64,000 nt of DNA from Polaromonas sp. CG_9.7. Lineage in GTDB: Bacteria; Pseudomonadota; Gammaproteobacteria; Burkholderiales; Burkholderiaceae_C. The position numbers and the translations under genes are program-made. Shown in pieces: positions 53,928 through 62,640 of this stretch. The stretch covers positions 1-64,000 of the forward strand of contig NZ_JADOVG010000002.1 in the NCBI RefSeq assembly GCF_015752205.1, given 5' to 3'. Positions within the stretch are counted from its first letter, which is position 1. Each line of letters begins with the position of its first letter. Under the pieces are notes generated by a model. That model was not told the DNA's origin. It saw nothing but the letters and a program-made list of their open reading frames with translations, and ran no database searches.

Positions 53928-53987
53928 CCGCCGGGGAACGCAAGCTTTTGCGCTCTCCGGCCGGTTTTGGCTGGTTTTCTTTTTTTC
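53928..53987 (+). terminator. Attenuator-like hairpin between pqqA and pqqB
   Basis: ACCGCCGGGGAACGC / GCGCTCTCCGGCCGGT forms an imperfect GC-rich stem-loop with a TTTT loop. A T-rich stretch including TTTTCTTTTTTT follows about 10 bp later. The position between the peptide gene and pqqB implies partial termination. Confidence 0.65.
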
Positions 53988-54000
53988 CGGAATTTGATTC

Positions 54001-54918
54001 ATGCATTTACGCGTTCTAGGCTCGGCAGCAGGCGGCGGTTTTCCCCAGTGGAATTGCAATTGCCCCAACTGCGATGGATTCAGGCGCGGCACGTTGAATG
54101 CGCAAGCCCGCACCCAGTCGTCGATTGCCGTCAGCGCCAACGGTGAGGACTGGCTGCTGGTCAACGCCTCGCCCGATGTCCTGACCCAGATCCGCGCCCA
54201 TCCCGAATTGCAGCCTGCCCGCACAGTGCGCGACAGCGGCATTGCCGCCGTGCTGCTGATGGATGCGCAGATCGACCATGTCACCGGATTGCTGATGCTG
54301 CGCGAACGCGCCAGCCCCTTGCCCCTGCTGGCTACCCCTGAAGTGCTTTCAGAGCTTGGTGAAGGCTTCCCCATCACCCGCATCCTGTCGCATTACTGCG
54401 GCATTCAGGCGCTGCCGCTGCGGCCCGACGCCAGCTTGCAAACCGTCCCCGGATTGCCTGGCCTGGCGCTGAGGCCCATCGTCCTGTCGTCCAAGCCTCC
54501 GCCTTATTCTCCGTTTCGCAATTGCCCGCGTCCGGGCGACAACATTGGCCTGGTGATTGAAAATCCTGAAAGCGGCGCGCGCGTGTTTTATGCGCCTGGC
54601 CTGGGCGAGGTCACGCCTGATCTTCTGGACCTGATGGGTAAATGCCAGATGGTGCTGGTCGATGGCACGTTCTGGACCGAAGACGAAATGCAGCGCCTGG
54701 GCTTGTCAAAAAAGAGCGCTGCCGCAATGGGCCACCTGCCGCAAAGCGGTCCCCAGGGCATGATTTCCCAGCTTGACCGACTCCCGCCGGGCGTTCGCAA
54801 AATACTCATTCATATCAACAACACCAATCCCATCCTCCAGGAAGACTCCGCCGAACGCGCCCTGCTGGCCGCGCATGGCATCGAAGTCGCCTGGGATGGC
54901 ATGCAACTGGTTTTCTGA
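54001..54918 (+). CDS. pqqB: PqqB, metallo-beta-lactamase-fold PQQ biosynthesis protein
   Basis: A 305-residue protein with the family start LRVLGSAAGGGFPQWNCNCPNCDGFR (zinc-binding CxCxxC) and an MBL-like core (LLMDAQIDHVTGLLMLRERA). It catalyses hydroxylation of the Glu-Tyr-derived diamino acid during PQQ formation. Length matches PqqB (about 303). It lies between pqqA and pqqC; the pqqC ATG follows the stop by 15 bp. Confidence 0.97.
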   Translation: MHLRVLGSAAGGGFPQWNCNCPNCDGFRRGTLNAQARTQSSIAVSANGEDWLLVNASPDVLTQIRAHPELQPARTVRDSGIAAVLLMDAQIDHVTGLLMLRERASPLPLLATPEVLSELGEGFPITRILSHYCGIQALPLRPDASLQTVPGLPGLALRPIVLSSKPPPYSPFRNCPRPGDNIGLVIENPESGARVFYAPGLGEVTPDLLDLMGKCQMVLVDGTFWTEDEMQRLGLSKKSAAAMGHLPQSGPQGMISQLDRLPPGVRKILIHINNTNPILQEDSAERALLAAHGIEVAWDGMQLVF

Positions 54919-54933
54919 CTGCCGATTTATTTC

Positions 54934-55710
54934 ATGGAACTTGCGCAAACCCAACAGCCCGATTTGGCCGGCGACCTGGCCGCGGCCTGGACGCGGACAG
55001 AGTTCGAGGCTCGCCTGCACGCCCAGGGCGCGGGCTACCATATCCACCACCCTTTCAATGTCCGCTTGAACAGCGGCCAGTGCGCCCCTGAAGAAATACG
55101 CCACTGGGTCAGAAACCGCTTTTACTACCAGATCTGCATTCCGCGCAAGGACGCTGCTGTCCTGGCCAACATGCCCGACCGCGACCACCGCCGGCTGTGG
55201 ATCGAACGCATCCTGGACCATGACGGTTATGGCGACTACACCGGTTCGGCCGCTGGCGGCATTGAGGCGTGGACGCGCCTGGGCGAAGCCGTCGGTATCC
55301 CGCGTGAAGAGCTCTGGTCGCTGCAGGGCGTCGCGCCCGCTGTGCGTTTTGCCTGCGATGCCTATGTGAATTTCGCGGCCAGTGCGCCCTGGCAGGAAGC
55401 CGTGTGCTCGTCGCTGACCGAAATGTTCGCACCGCAAATCCACAAGGACCGCCTGGCCGGCTGGCCCACGCACTATCCGTGGATCGACGCAGAGGGGCTG
55501 AATTACTTCAGAAGCCGTATTCCGCTGGCGGGCCGGGATGTGGCGCACGGGTTGCAGGTCACAATCGACCACTTCACGACCCGCCCGGCCCAGCACCGGG
55601 CGCTGGATATTTTGCAGTTCAAGCTCGACATTCTGTGGAGCATGCTCGACGCCATCGAGAAGGTCTGCCTCAATCCCAATCAACCCCACGCCACCCCCGC
55701 CAAGGACTGA
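54934..55710 (+). CDS. pqqC: PqqC, PQQ synthase (cofactor-less oxidase)
   Basis: A 258-residue helical-bundle oxidase that carries out the final ring closure and eight-electron oxidation to PQQ. Recognisable segments: [75 protein letters not shown] and [17 protein letters not shown]. Active-site His, Arg, Lys and Tyr are retained in these blocks. Length matches the family. The pqqD start follows directly (stop 55710, ATG 55712). Confidence 0.97.
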   Translation: MELAQTQQPDLAGDLAAAWTRTEFEARLHAQGAGYHIHHPFNVRLNSGQCAPEEIRHWVRNRFYYQICIPRKDAAVLANMPDRDHRRLWIERILDHDGYGDYTGSAAGGIEAWTRLGEAVGIPREELWSLQGVAPAVRFACDAYVNFAASAPWQEAVCSSLTEMFAPQIHKDRLAGWPTHYPWIDAEGLNYFRSRIPLAGRDVAHGLQVTIDHFTTRPAQHRALDILQFKLDILWSMLDAIEKVCLNPNQPHATPAKD

Positions 55711-55711
55711 C

Positions 55712-56029
55712 ATGAACGCTGGAGCCTCATCGCCTGCTTCGCCCGCTGTGCCTGGCGAACAAGCGCCGCAGACCTTGCCGGCACTGCCCAAACTGTCGCG
55801 GCTGTACCGCATGCAATACGAGAAGGTGCAGTCGGCCTGGGTGCTGCTGTATCCGGAAGGCATGGTCAAACTCAACGACAGTTCTGCCGAAATCCTGCGT
55901 CGCTGCAATGGCGAACGCAGCATTGACGCCATCGTGGCCGACCTTGAAATCCTGTTCAATGCCAAAGGCATTGCGCCGCAGGTGCGTGACCTGCTGCACG
56001 AAGGAATGCGCCGTGGCTGGATTGTCTGA
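55712..56029 (+). CDS. pqqD: PqqD, PqqA-binding peptide chaperone
   Basis: A 105-residue RiPP recognition element. Core: PKLSRLYRMQYEKVQSAWVLLYPEGMVKLNDSSAEILRRCNGERSIDAIVADLE, which presents PqqA to PqqE. It has an N-terminal Ala/Pro-rich extension of about 25 residues compared with the standard 90-residue protein. It starts 1 bp after the pqqC stop and overlaps the GTG start of pqqE by 17 bp, pointing to tight translational coupling. Confidence 0.95.
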   Translation: MNAGASSPASPAVPGEQAPQTLPALPKLSRLYRMQYEKVQSAWVLLYPEGMVKLNDSSAEILRRCNGERSIDAIVADLEILFNAKGIAPQVRDLLHEGMRRGWIV

Positions 56030-57161
56030 AGGGATTTTGTCCGGCATGGTTAACGATGCCGTGCCGCCGCCGCTGTGGCTGCTGGCCGAGCTGACCTACC
56101 GCTGTCCGCTGCATTGCGTGTTTTGTTACAACCCGACGCAGCACGCCCGTCTGCAAGCGGAGATGAGCACTGCGCAATGGGTCGATGTGATGCGCCAGGC
56201 GCGTGCGCTGGGTGCGGCGCAGCTTGGTTTTTCAGGCGGCGAGCCATTGCTCCGGGATGACCTTGAAGAACTGGTGCAGGAAGCCCGGCAACTGGGCTTT
56301 TATACCAACCTGATCACTTCGGGTGTGGGCCTGACCGAAGCCCGCGCCCGCCGGCTGAAAGACGCCGGACTGGACCATGTGCAGCTGTCCTTCCAGGATT
56401 CGACGCGCGAACTCAACGATTTCCTGAGCCATACCAAAACCTTCGAGCTCAAGCAGCGCGTGGCGCGCCTGATCAAGCAGCACGACTGGCCCATGGTGCT
56501 CAACTGCGTGCTGCACCGGCACAACTTGCCGCATGTGGACAAGATCATCGAGATGGCGCTGGCCCTCGATGCCGAATTTCTGGAACTGGCCAACACGCAG
56601 TACTACGGCTGGGCCTGGACCAACCGCGACCACCTGATGCCGACGCACGCACAGCTGATTGAAGCCGAGGCCGTGGTGCAGCGCTACCGCGCCGAGTACG
56701 GCACGCGCTGCCGGATCCTGTTTGTCGTTCCCGATTACTTTGAAGAGCGTCCAAAGGCCTGCATGAATGGCTGGGGTTCGGTGTTCCTTGCGATCGCGCC
56801 TGATGGCGTGGCCTTGCCCTGCCACAACGCGCGCAACCTGCCGGGCCTGCAACTGCCACGCGTGCAGGATCAGCCGCTGGGCGATATCTGGGTGCGCAGC
56901 CAGGCCTTCAATGCCTACCGGGGGGAATCCTGGATGCAAGCGCCGTGCCGCGACTGCGACGAGCGGCACAAGGATTTCGGCGGCTGCCGCTGCCAGGCTT
57001 TCCAGATCACCGGCGATGCCACGCAGGCCGACCCGGTGTGCAGCAAGTCGCCGCACCATGACAAGGTCGTGCGACTGGTGCGCCAGGCACCGGCAGGGCG
57101 CGAGCAGCCCATCATCTTTCGCACCGACGCAGCGTCGCGCGCGCTGCACCCGGAAAATTGA
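56013..57161 (+). CDS. pqqE: PqqE, radical SAM PqqA peptide cyclase
   Basis: A 382-residue radical SAM enzyme that cross-links Glu and Tyr in PqqA. The [4Fe-4S]-SAM site is CPLHCVFC (Cys31, 35, 38), SAM-binding GFSGGEPLL follows, and the C-terminal SPASM domain has its auxiliary cluster cysteines (ALPCHN; APCRDCDERHKDFGGCRC). I chose GTG 56013 because AGGAA lies 7 bp upstream; ATG 56046, which yields a shorter N-terminus, is an alternative. It is the last pqq gene here; no pqqF/G is present. Confidence 0.95.
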   Translation: MAGLSEGILSGMVNDAVPPPLWLLAELTYRCPLHCVFCYNPTQHARLQAEMSTAQWVDVMRQARALGAAQLGFSGGEPLLRDDLEELVQEARQLGFYTNLITSGVGLTEARARRLKDAGLDHVQLSFQDSTRELNDFLSHTKTFELKQRVARLIKQHDWPMVLNCVLHRHNLPHVDKIIEMALALDAEFLELANTQYYGWAWTNRDHLMPTHAQLIEAEAVVQRYRAEYGTRCRILFVVPDYFEERPKACMNGWGSVFLAIAPDGVALPCHNARNLPGLQLPRVQDQPLGDIWVRSQAFNAYRGESWMQAPCRDCDERHKDFGGCRCQAFQITGDATQADPVCSKSPHHDKVVRLVRQAPAGREQPIIFRTDAASRALHPEN

Positions 57162-57347
57162 ACCGGTGGTCAGGTTCGATGGAATCTGGCTGCGGTTTTG
57201 TATGGGAAATGTGTTTAACGCACGGCGGACTCAAAAGTGAAGTGCCGCACCTGCAGGGTGTGACAGTGTTCAAAAATGAATTTACCCCTGCCGCGTACGG
57301 CGAATATCGCCCGAACGGGCAGGACGCCGCTGTGCGCCGGGTGCCGT

Positions 57348-58223
57348 TCAAGCCGCGCCGCGCTGCCGGATCCAGCCGCGCTGCGGGTCGTAGCCCCACC
57401 AGGCGAGGCAAAAAAAACACGCGCTTCCTGCCACCACCACTAACAAGGACAGCATGTTGACTTGCCCGTACATGGCAAAGCGCAGTGTTTCGACCACATG
57501 GGTAAACGGGTTCCACTGGGCCAGCCTGAGCATCCACCAGGCGCCCGACTCTTCAAGCCGCCACAGCGGGAACAGCGCCGGGCTGATGAAGAACATCGGG
57601 AAAATCACAAAGTTCATGGTGCCGGCAAAGTTTTCCAGCTGCTTGATGTAGACCGACAGCATCAACCCCAGTGCGGCCAGCAACGTGGCCCCGCTGACCA
57701 TGGCGAGAAACAGCAGCGGCACATGCTGCCAGCTCAGCGTGACGCCAAAGGCCCGCGCGATCAGCAGGAACACCGCCATCTGCAACACCGACAGGCAGGT
57801 GCCGGCCAGCAGCTTGAACCCCAGCAGCCAGCCGCGCGGCAGTGGTGCGGTGAGCAGCAGGCGCATCACGCCCATCTCACGGTCATAAACCATGGACAGC
57901 GAGCTTTGCATGCCGTTGAACAGCGCCACCATGGCCAGCAGGCCAGGCACCATGTAGACCTGGTATTCGACATAGGTTTCGTAGGGCGGCACGATGGACA
58001 CGCCGAACACGCTGTGAAAGCCCGCCGAGAACACCACGAACCACAGCAGCGGCCGCACCAGCGCGGACGCCAGCCGCGACGGTTGGCGCAGGAACTTGTT
58101 GATCTCGCGGCCAACCACAGCGCGCAGCGCGCGCGCGAGGTGTGGCAGCCGGGCCGGTGCGTCATCCGGCAAGCCGGTGGCCGCGGGACTGGCCAAGCGC
58201 GGGTTCAGGGGCTCTGTCTGCAT
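57348..58223 (-). CDS. ABC transporter permease of the PQQ-alcohol-oxidation system (PedC type)
   Basis: A 291-residue ABC-2-type permease with six hydrophobic segments (LVRPLLWFVVFSAGF, VYMVPGLLAMVALFNGMQSS, LLAGTCLSVLQMAVFLLIA and others) and the DREMGVMRLLLTAPLPRGWLLGFKLLAG coupling motif. It matches the permease that accompanies PQQ-dependent alcohol dehydrogenase systems (pedC of Pseudomonas putida). It overlaps the end of the binding-protein gene by 19 bp. The cognate ATPase is transcribed divergently at 60886. Substrate and direction of transport are not established. Confidence 0.87.
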   Translation of the reverse strand: MQTEPLNPRLASPAATGLPDDAPARLPHLARALRAVVGREINKFLRQPSRLASALVRPLLWFVVFSAGFHSVFGVSIVPPYETYVEYQVYMVPGLLAMVALFNGMQSSLSMVYDREMGVMRLLLTAPLPRGWLLGFKLLAGTCLSVLQMAVFLLIARAFGVTLSWQHVPLLFLAMVSGATLLAALGLMLSVYIKQLENFAGTMNFVIFPMFFISPALFPLWRLEESGAWWMLRLAQWNPFTHVVETLRFAMYGQVNMLSLLVVVAGSACFFCLAWWGYDPQRGWIRQRGAA

Positions 58224-59425
58224 GCCGATTCCTTTTCATCCATGCCCAGTGTGTCAAGGACTTCGGTAGGGTGCAACACCCCTTCAAGCGGCGCCACGCC
58301 GGCCACGCCGTCGCCGTGTGCCAGGAACATCGGCTGGCGCAACTGCCCGTCCCATGGCCGAAATGACAGGCGCTGCCCTTTGGCGCCATCGAGGTAGACG
58401 TTGCCGCCACGCAAGCGCTTGAGCTGCTGCGCCAGGCCGGCCTTGGGGTCGTCGGCCAGCACCGCTGCCACGGCCTTGACAGCGACCCAGGCGGCCCAGT
58501 CATGGCTCTGCATGGGTCGGCCGGTCAGCTTGTAAAAGCGTCGCGACAACGGCTGTGCACCACTGCGTTCCCCGTGCGGATGCCAGGCCAGCGCCATCAG
58601 GCCACTGCTGCCCACCACCGGGCGCGGCCATTGTGTGGCGTAGGGCAGGGTGCGCGCAAATTCCCCCACGCTGTCGGCCACGGCCACCAGCTCATGCTCG
58701 CGATCACCGGTGAGCAGGCGCGTGTTGGCCAGGTCTCGCTCGCGCGGATCGGCGCCGAGCTTGAAGGGCCGGTTCTGAATAATTTTCAGGCCGTAGCGCT
58801 GTGCCGACCGGCTCAAGGCCTGGGCCTGCAGCGCATCCTGCGGCTCGGGGCCTTGCAGCAGCAGGAGCTTGCGCCAGTTCCGCGCCACCAGGTACTGGGC
58901 CAGCGCATCGCTGCGCATCTGCGCGCTTGGCAAGGTGTGCAGCAGGTGGCCCGCGCATTGTTCGCCGCGCAGCACATCGTCTTCGAGGCTGATGTTGAAG
59001 ACCATGGCGCCGCCCAGTGCGGCGGGTGCCTGCTGTACCAGCTGCTGCAGTGCGGGCGCAGGCAGGTCGGCCAGCACATGCTGCACCTTGGCGGCCTTGA
59101 GCTGCGCCAGCGCCGCCGGCAGGGCCTGCGTGTCGGCAATGGATAACCCGATCACCTTGAGGCTCAGGCCCAGCACCTCCAGTTCAATGCCGGATTCCTC
59201 TGCCGCCATGCGGGCTGCCGCCAGCGGGCGTCCGTGCGGATGTCCGGGATAAGCCTGCTCCAGGCGGTGGGGCGCATAGCGCGCATCGTCCGACTGGCTG
59301 ATGACCGCCACCGTGACAGGGGTTGGTGCCGCCAGGGCCGCCACAGAGATCCCGCCCAGCAGCCCTGCAGCCGCCAGGGCCACCGCCCGCCGCCAGGCAT
59401 TCCGCGGGCCTTCAGTGCAAGCCAT
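58205..59425 (-). CDS. PQQ-system ABC substrate-binding protein
   Basis: A 406-residue protein with a signal peptide (AVALAAAGLLGGISVAALAA) and a type-1 periplasmic-binding fold (PVTVAVISQSDDARYAP..AARMAAEESGIELEVLGLSLKVIGLSI). It includes the RNWRKLLLLQGPEPQDALQAQALSRSAQRYGLKIIQ ligand-lobe block. The arrangement identifies it as the binding protein of the PQQ-dependent alcohol-dehydrogenase-associated ABC system. Its start overlaps the stop of the propeller gene by 1 bp (TGATG). Ligand unknown. Confidence 0.85.
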   Translation of the reverse strand: MACTEGPRNAWRRAVALAAAGLLGGISVAALAAPTPVTVAVISQSDDARYAPHRLEQAYPGHPHGRPLAAARMAAEESGIELEVLGLSLKVIGLSIADTQALPAALAQLKAAKVQHVLADLPAPALQQLVQQAPAALGGAMVFNISLEDDVLRGEQCAGHLLHTLPSAQMRSDALAQYLVARNWRKLLLLQGPEPQDALQAQALSRSAQRYGLKIIQNRPFKLGADPRERDLANTRLLTGDREHELVAVADSVGEFARTLPYATQWPRPVVGSSGLMALAWHPHGERSGAQPLSRRFYKLTGRPMQSHDWAAWVAVKAVAAVLADDPKAGLAQQLKRLRGGNVYLDGAKGQRLSFRPWDGQLRQPMFLAHGDGVAGVAPLEGVLHPTEVLDTLGMDEKESACRQSP

Positions 59426-60462
59426 CAGGGCTGCACCAGCACGCTGTGCGGCACGCGCCCGGCTGCCACGCTGCGCACCGCCTTGCCGGCGACGGTATCG
59501 ACCAGGGTCATGTCGTCGGACAGGCCGTTGGTCACATACGCGGTCTTGCCGTCCGGGTGCACGGCCACGCCCCAGGCGCGCTTGCCGACCAAAATGGTGT
59601 TGCGCACCTGGCGACTCGCCTGGTCCACCTCGGCCACATGGTTGGCCCGTCCCAGCGTCACCCATACGGTTTTTCCGTCCGGGCTCAGCGCCATGCCCAC
59701 CGGCGTGATGTCGCTGGCACGCATGCCCTTGAGCTTGAACTGCAGCGTGTGTTTGACGGTCTGGTCCTCGGTGCTCAAAATGCTGACGCTGGCGCCCAGT
59801 TCGTTGCTGACCCACAGTTCCTTGCCATTGGCGGCCAGCACAAGGCGCCGGGGGCGGTTGCCGACGCGGATATTCTTGACCACTTTTTGCTGTGCGACAT
59901 CGATCAAATGAACCACGTTGGCCACCTCGGAGGTGACATAGGCATGCTTGCCATCGGGCATCAGCAGAATGCCCTCGGGCTCGACACCCGTCTTGACTTC
60001 AAACAGCTTGGCCCGGCTTTGCAGGTCATAGGCTGCCATGACACTCTCGTCCTCAATCGAGACAAAAGCGGTCTTGCCGTCGGGGCTCAGGTCGAAGATT
60101 TCAGGGCTGTCGCCCAGTGGCATGGTTTCGGTCATCTTGGCGCTGGCAAGGTCCACCCGCCCCATCTGGTTGCTGTCGCCGCAGGACACATAAATTTGCC
60201 GGTGGTCCGGGCTGAACTGCATGTGGCGCGGTCGCTTGCACACGTCGATGGCCGAGAGGCGCAGGCCCTGCGTGTCAAACACCTGGATGCGGTTGTCCTT
60301 CTCGCTGGACACATACACGCGGTTGGGCGTCGGCGCAGGCAACTGGGCCCGCGCCATCGACAAAAAGCCACTGACGGCGATGCTGGCGCCCAGCGTCAGC
60401 GTCGAGCGCAGGAAGCGGGCCGGTCGATAGCTTTTCCGGGATTCGAGAGCCGTGGGATGCAT
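59425..60462 (-). CDS. PQQ-associated YVTN-type beta-propeller protein
   Basis: A 345-residue exported protein (signal peptide LRSTLTLGASIAVSGFLSMARAQ) composed of about seven YVTN-like blades (NRVYVSSEKDNRIQVFDTQG, QIYVSCGDSNQMGRVDL, TAFVSIEDESVMAAYDL, HAYVTSEVANVVHLIDV, ELWVSNELGASVSILS, TVWVTLGRANHVAEVD, TAYVTNGLSDDMTLVDTVAGK). It matches the beta-propeller protein associated with PQQ-dependent catabolism. It has no PQQ-dehydrogenase signature itself, so a binding or scaffold role is more likely. It is the first gene of the leftward ABC operon. Confidence 0.88.
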   Translation of the reverse strand: MHPTALESRKSYRPARFLRSTLTLGASIAVSGFLSMARAQLPAPTPNRVYVSSEKDNRIQVFDTQGLRLSAIDVCKRPRHMQFSPDHRQIYVSCGDSNQMGRVDLASAKMTETMPLGDSPEIFDLSPDGKTAFVSIEDESVMAAYDLQSRAKLFEVKTGVEPEGILLMPDGKHAYVTSEVANVVHLIDVAQQKVVKNIRVGNRPRRLVLAANGKELWVSNELGASVSILSTEDQTVKHTLQFKLKGMRASDITPVGMALSPDGKTVWVTLGRANHVAEVDQASRQVRNTILVGKRAWGVAVHPDGKTAYVTNGLSDDMTLVDTVAGKAVRSVAAGRVPHSVLVQP

Positions 60463-60885
60463 GGTTTTTCTGGCGCGTTGATGTAATGAATGAGCACGCT
60501 GCAGGACGCATCGACGCTGAAAGCAAAAGCGGGGCCAAAACAAGGGGTCTGCTTGTGGGTTCATCCTGCGTTTTTAACAGTTGTGGGTCTATTGGGTTCA
60601 AACCTGTTGACCTGTCTGATGCCATGCCTTTGTTTTTGCCTTCCCCCTCAGTCTGCTGCAGCGAACTGGATTTCGGGCATTCGTTATACGCCCCGCGGTT
60701 CGCCTGTGCGTATCGTGAAACTGCTGCAGGGTGCGTTCCTGCAAGGCGGCACTCACCCGTTACGATCAGAATCCGGACTATCTTTCAACCCGGGCCTATG
60801 CGCAGGCCCTCCTGAAAACGCTGGCGCATGAAAAGGCATTGTTGCGCCGCATGCACCTCTTGGCGGCAACGACCCTCTCAAATTC
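60463..60885. other. Divergent intergenic region between propeller and ABC ATPase genes
   Basis: This 423-bp region must hold promoters for both directions, but no clear -35/-10, sigma-54 or palindromic site stood out. A GTG-initiated 52-codon frame (60731-60889) overlaps the ATPase start by ATGA and is listed separately. Confidence 0.4.
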
Positions 60886-60889
60886 ATGA
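60731..60889 (+). CDS. Possible 52-residue leader ORF coupled to the ABC ATPase
   Basis: Starting at GTG 60731 the frame encodes a basic, Ala/Leu-rich peptide (KAALTRYDQNPDYLSTRAYA, QALLKTLAHEKALLRRMHLL), predicted mostly helical, and stops by an ATGA overlap with the ATPase start. There is no good Shine-Dalgarno and I recognise no family, so it could equally be a remnant or chance frame. The overlap is what makes it worth recording. Confidence 0.25.
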   Translation: MRSCKAALTRYDQNPDYLSTRAYAQALLKTLAHEKALLRRMHLLAATTLSNS

Positions 60890-61614
60890 ATCTTCCTTTA
60901 CCTGTCAACATGCCTCTGCTGCAAGCCCGCGACCTGCACAAGTCCTATGCGGGCAAGCCGGCGCTGCTGGGCGTCAGCCTGCAATTGTTTGCCGGCGAAA
61001 TGGTCGCCCTGCTGGGGCCCAACGGCTCGGGGAAATCCACGCTGATGCAGCTGCTGACCGGTTTGTTCAGTCCGGACAGCGGACACATCGAGGTGCTGGG
61101 CTTCAACATGCGCACCCATGCAAGCCGCGCGCTGGCCGGGCTGGGCGTGGTGTTCCAGCAAACCGCGCTCGACCTTGACCTGTCCGTGCAGGCGAATCTG
61201 TTGTTCCACACCGACCTGCACGGCCTGCCCCGCCGCAGCGCGCGCGACAGGATTGCCGAAGCCCTGGCGGGCATGGCACTGGACGGGCAGGCTGGTGCCG
61301 TGGTGCGCAGCCTGTCGGGCGGCACTCGTCGCAAGGTCGAACTGGTGCGTGCATTGCTGCACCGGCCGCGCGTGCTGCTGATGGACGAAGCCACGGTCGG
61401 CCTGGACCCGGGCTCGCGGCAGCAGTTGCTCGCCACTGTCCGCAAGCTGGTGAGCGAGAGCCAGGTCGCCGTGCTGTGGGCCACGCACTTGATGGAAGAA
61501 ATTGAAGTGGCCGACAGGCTGCTGTTCCTGCAAGGCGGCACGGTGCGTTTCGAAGGGAGCAGCGACGCCTTCAAGGCGCAGTTTGCAGACGATCCGGTGA
61601 TGGGGAAATTTTGA
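60886..61614 (+). CDS. ABC transporter ATP-binding subunit of the PQQ-alcohol-oxidation system
   Basis: A 242-residue ABC ATPase. Walker A GPNGSGKST (about 45-53), signature LSGGTRRKVELVRALL, Walker B VLLMDEATVGLDPGSR, then WATHLMEEIEVADRL. The length, the DLHGLPRR segment and the context fit the ATP-binding subunit of the PQQ-dependent alcohol dehydrogenase ABC system (pedA/pedB group). It pairs with the permease at 57348 although encoded on the opposite strand. An alternative start lies at ATG 60910. Confidence 0.9.
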   Translation: MNLPLPVNMPLLQARDLHKSYAGKPALLGVSLQLFAGEMVALLGPNGSGKSTLMQLLTGLFSPDSGHIEVLGFNMRTHASRALAGLGVVFQQTALDLDLSVQANLLFHTDLHGLPRRSARDRIAEALAGMALDGQAGAVVRSLSGGTRRKVELVRALLHRPRVLLMDEATVGLDPGSRQQLLATVRKLVSESQVAVLWATHLMEEIEVADRLLFLQGGTVRFEGSSDAFKAQFADDPVMGKF

Positions 61615-61785
61615 CGGGCTCTCCCGGGGCTTGACGGCGACGAGTATCTTTTTCCTTTGCCAACGCAGGACGAGAAACAGGTTAGGGGATTGCGCTCTTG
61701 AACTGAAGGCGCGCCTGCCGTAGTGTGCTGGGGCGCTTTCCTCTTCTTTACAAACCCCCTTTATCAATTCTTCAAGGGACCCATC

Positions 61786-62451
61786 ATGCATTCACGTCTG
61801 AAATTTGCACTTCTTGCCACTTCCGTCATGCTCGTTGCCTGCGCACCCATGCCTTCGACGCCGCAAAATGCAATGAGTTTCTTTGTCACCAGCGCCAATC
61901 CGGGTCAAGGCGCCAACTTTGGCGGCCTGGCCGGTGCCGACGCCTATTGCCAGCAGCTGGCCACGGCGGCCAATGCCGGCAACAAGAACTGGCGCGCCTA
62001 CCTCAGCGCCGCACCCAGCGCCTCAAGCCCGGCGGTCGATGCGCGTGACCGCATCGGCCGTGGCCCCTGGCAAAATGCCAAGGGCGTGATCGTGGCCACC
62101 AGCGTAGACAACCTGCACAGCGCCAGCAACCAGCTCACCAAGCAGACCGCGCTGACGGAAAAAGGCGAGGTCGTCAATGGCCGGGGCGATGCGGTCAACA
62201 TGCACGACATCCTGACCGGCTCCACCCCGGACGGCCGACTGGCCACGGCGGCCAAGGACACCACCTGCGGCAACTGGACCCAGAGCGCAGAAGGCTCGGC
62301 CATCGTGGGCCACCATGACCGCGACGGCACCAACCCCGATCCGGTCGCTAACGTTTCGTGGAATGCATCGCACGGCACGCGCGGCTGCGGCATGGACGCG
62401 CTCAAGTCCACCGGTGGCGCAGGGCTGATGTACTGTTTTGCTGCGAATTAA
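61786..62451 (+). CDS. Lectin-like (endostatin/C-type-lectin-fold) lipoprotein
   Basis: A 221-residue lipoprotein: lipobox MLVACAP (Cys near 19), then a compact domain FFVTSANPGQGANFGGLAGADAYCQQLATAANAGNKNWRAYLSAAPS..DARDRIGRGPWQNAKGVIVA..NLHSASN, with TCGNWTQSAEGSAIVGHHDRDG and CGMDALKSTGGAGLMYCFAAN. The TSxxPGxGANFGGLAGADAxCQ pattern is that of bacterial lectin-like domain proteins with a C-type-lectin/endostatin fold, often secreted. The paired Cys probably form disulfides. Ligand unknown. It stands alone downstream of the ABC ATPase. Confidence 0.75.
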   Translation: MHSRLKFALLATSVMLVACAPMPSTPQNAMSFFVTSANPGQGANFGGLAGADAYCQQLATAANAGNKNWRAYLSAAPSASSPAVDARDRIGRGPWQNAKGVIVATSVDNLHSASNQLTKQTALTEKGEVVNGRGDAVNMHDILTGSTPDGRLATAAKDTTCGNWTQSAEGSAIVGHHDRDGTNPDPVANVSWNASHGTRGCGMDALKSTGGAGLMYCFAAN

Positions 62452-62489
62452 AAATTTTTTGGTTTGAGTCGGCAGGTTGCCACGCATTT

Positions 62490-62640
62490 TTATGCGTTGC
62501 CAGCTACTGTCTCGTCAAGCGCAAGTGTCGGGTAGAGCCGCTTGCGCTTGAAGCGGCCATTCTTGGCCGTGAATTGCCAGTTGACCTTGGCCTTTAGACT
62601 GTTTGCATGGGCCTGCCGGGTGGCGATCTGGCTTCAAATG
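62490..62640 (-). pseudogene. IS630-like transposase C-terminal remnant
   Basis: Leftward, a frame reads SQIATRQAHANSLKAKVN then WQFTAKNGRFKRKRLYPTLA and ends at TAA 62490. The KVNWQFT..RxKxKRLYP signature is the C-terminal end of IS630-family transposases. Upstream codons break into stops, so only a fragment remains. The rest of the 646-bp region (62452-63097) gives no supportable gene; it probably holds further eroded element sequence. Confidence 0.6.

Noticed and set aside
54706..55971. A 421-codon - strand frame across pqqB, pqqC and pqqD
   Set aside because: It crosses three well-recognised genes on the other strand and has no recognisable domain or ribosome site.
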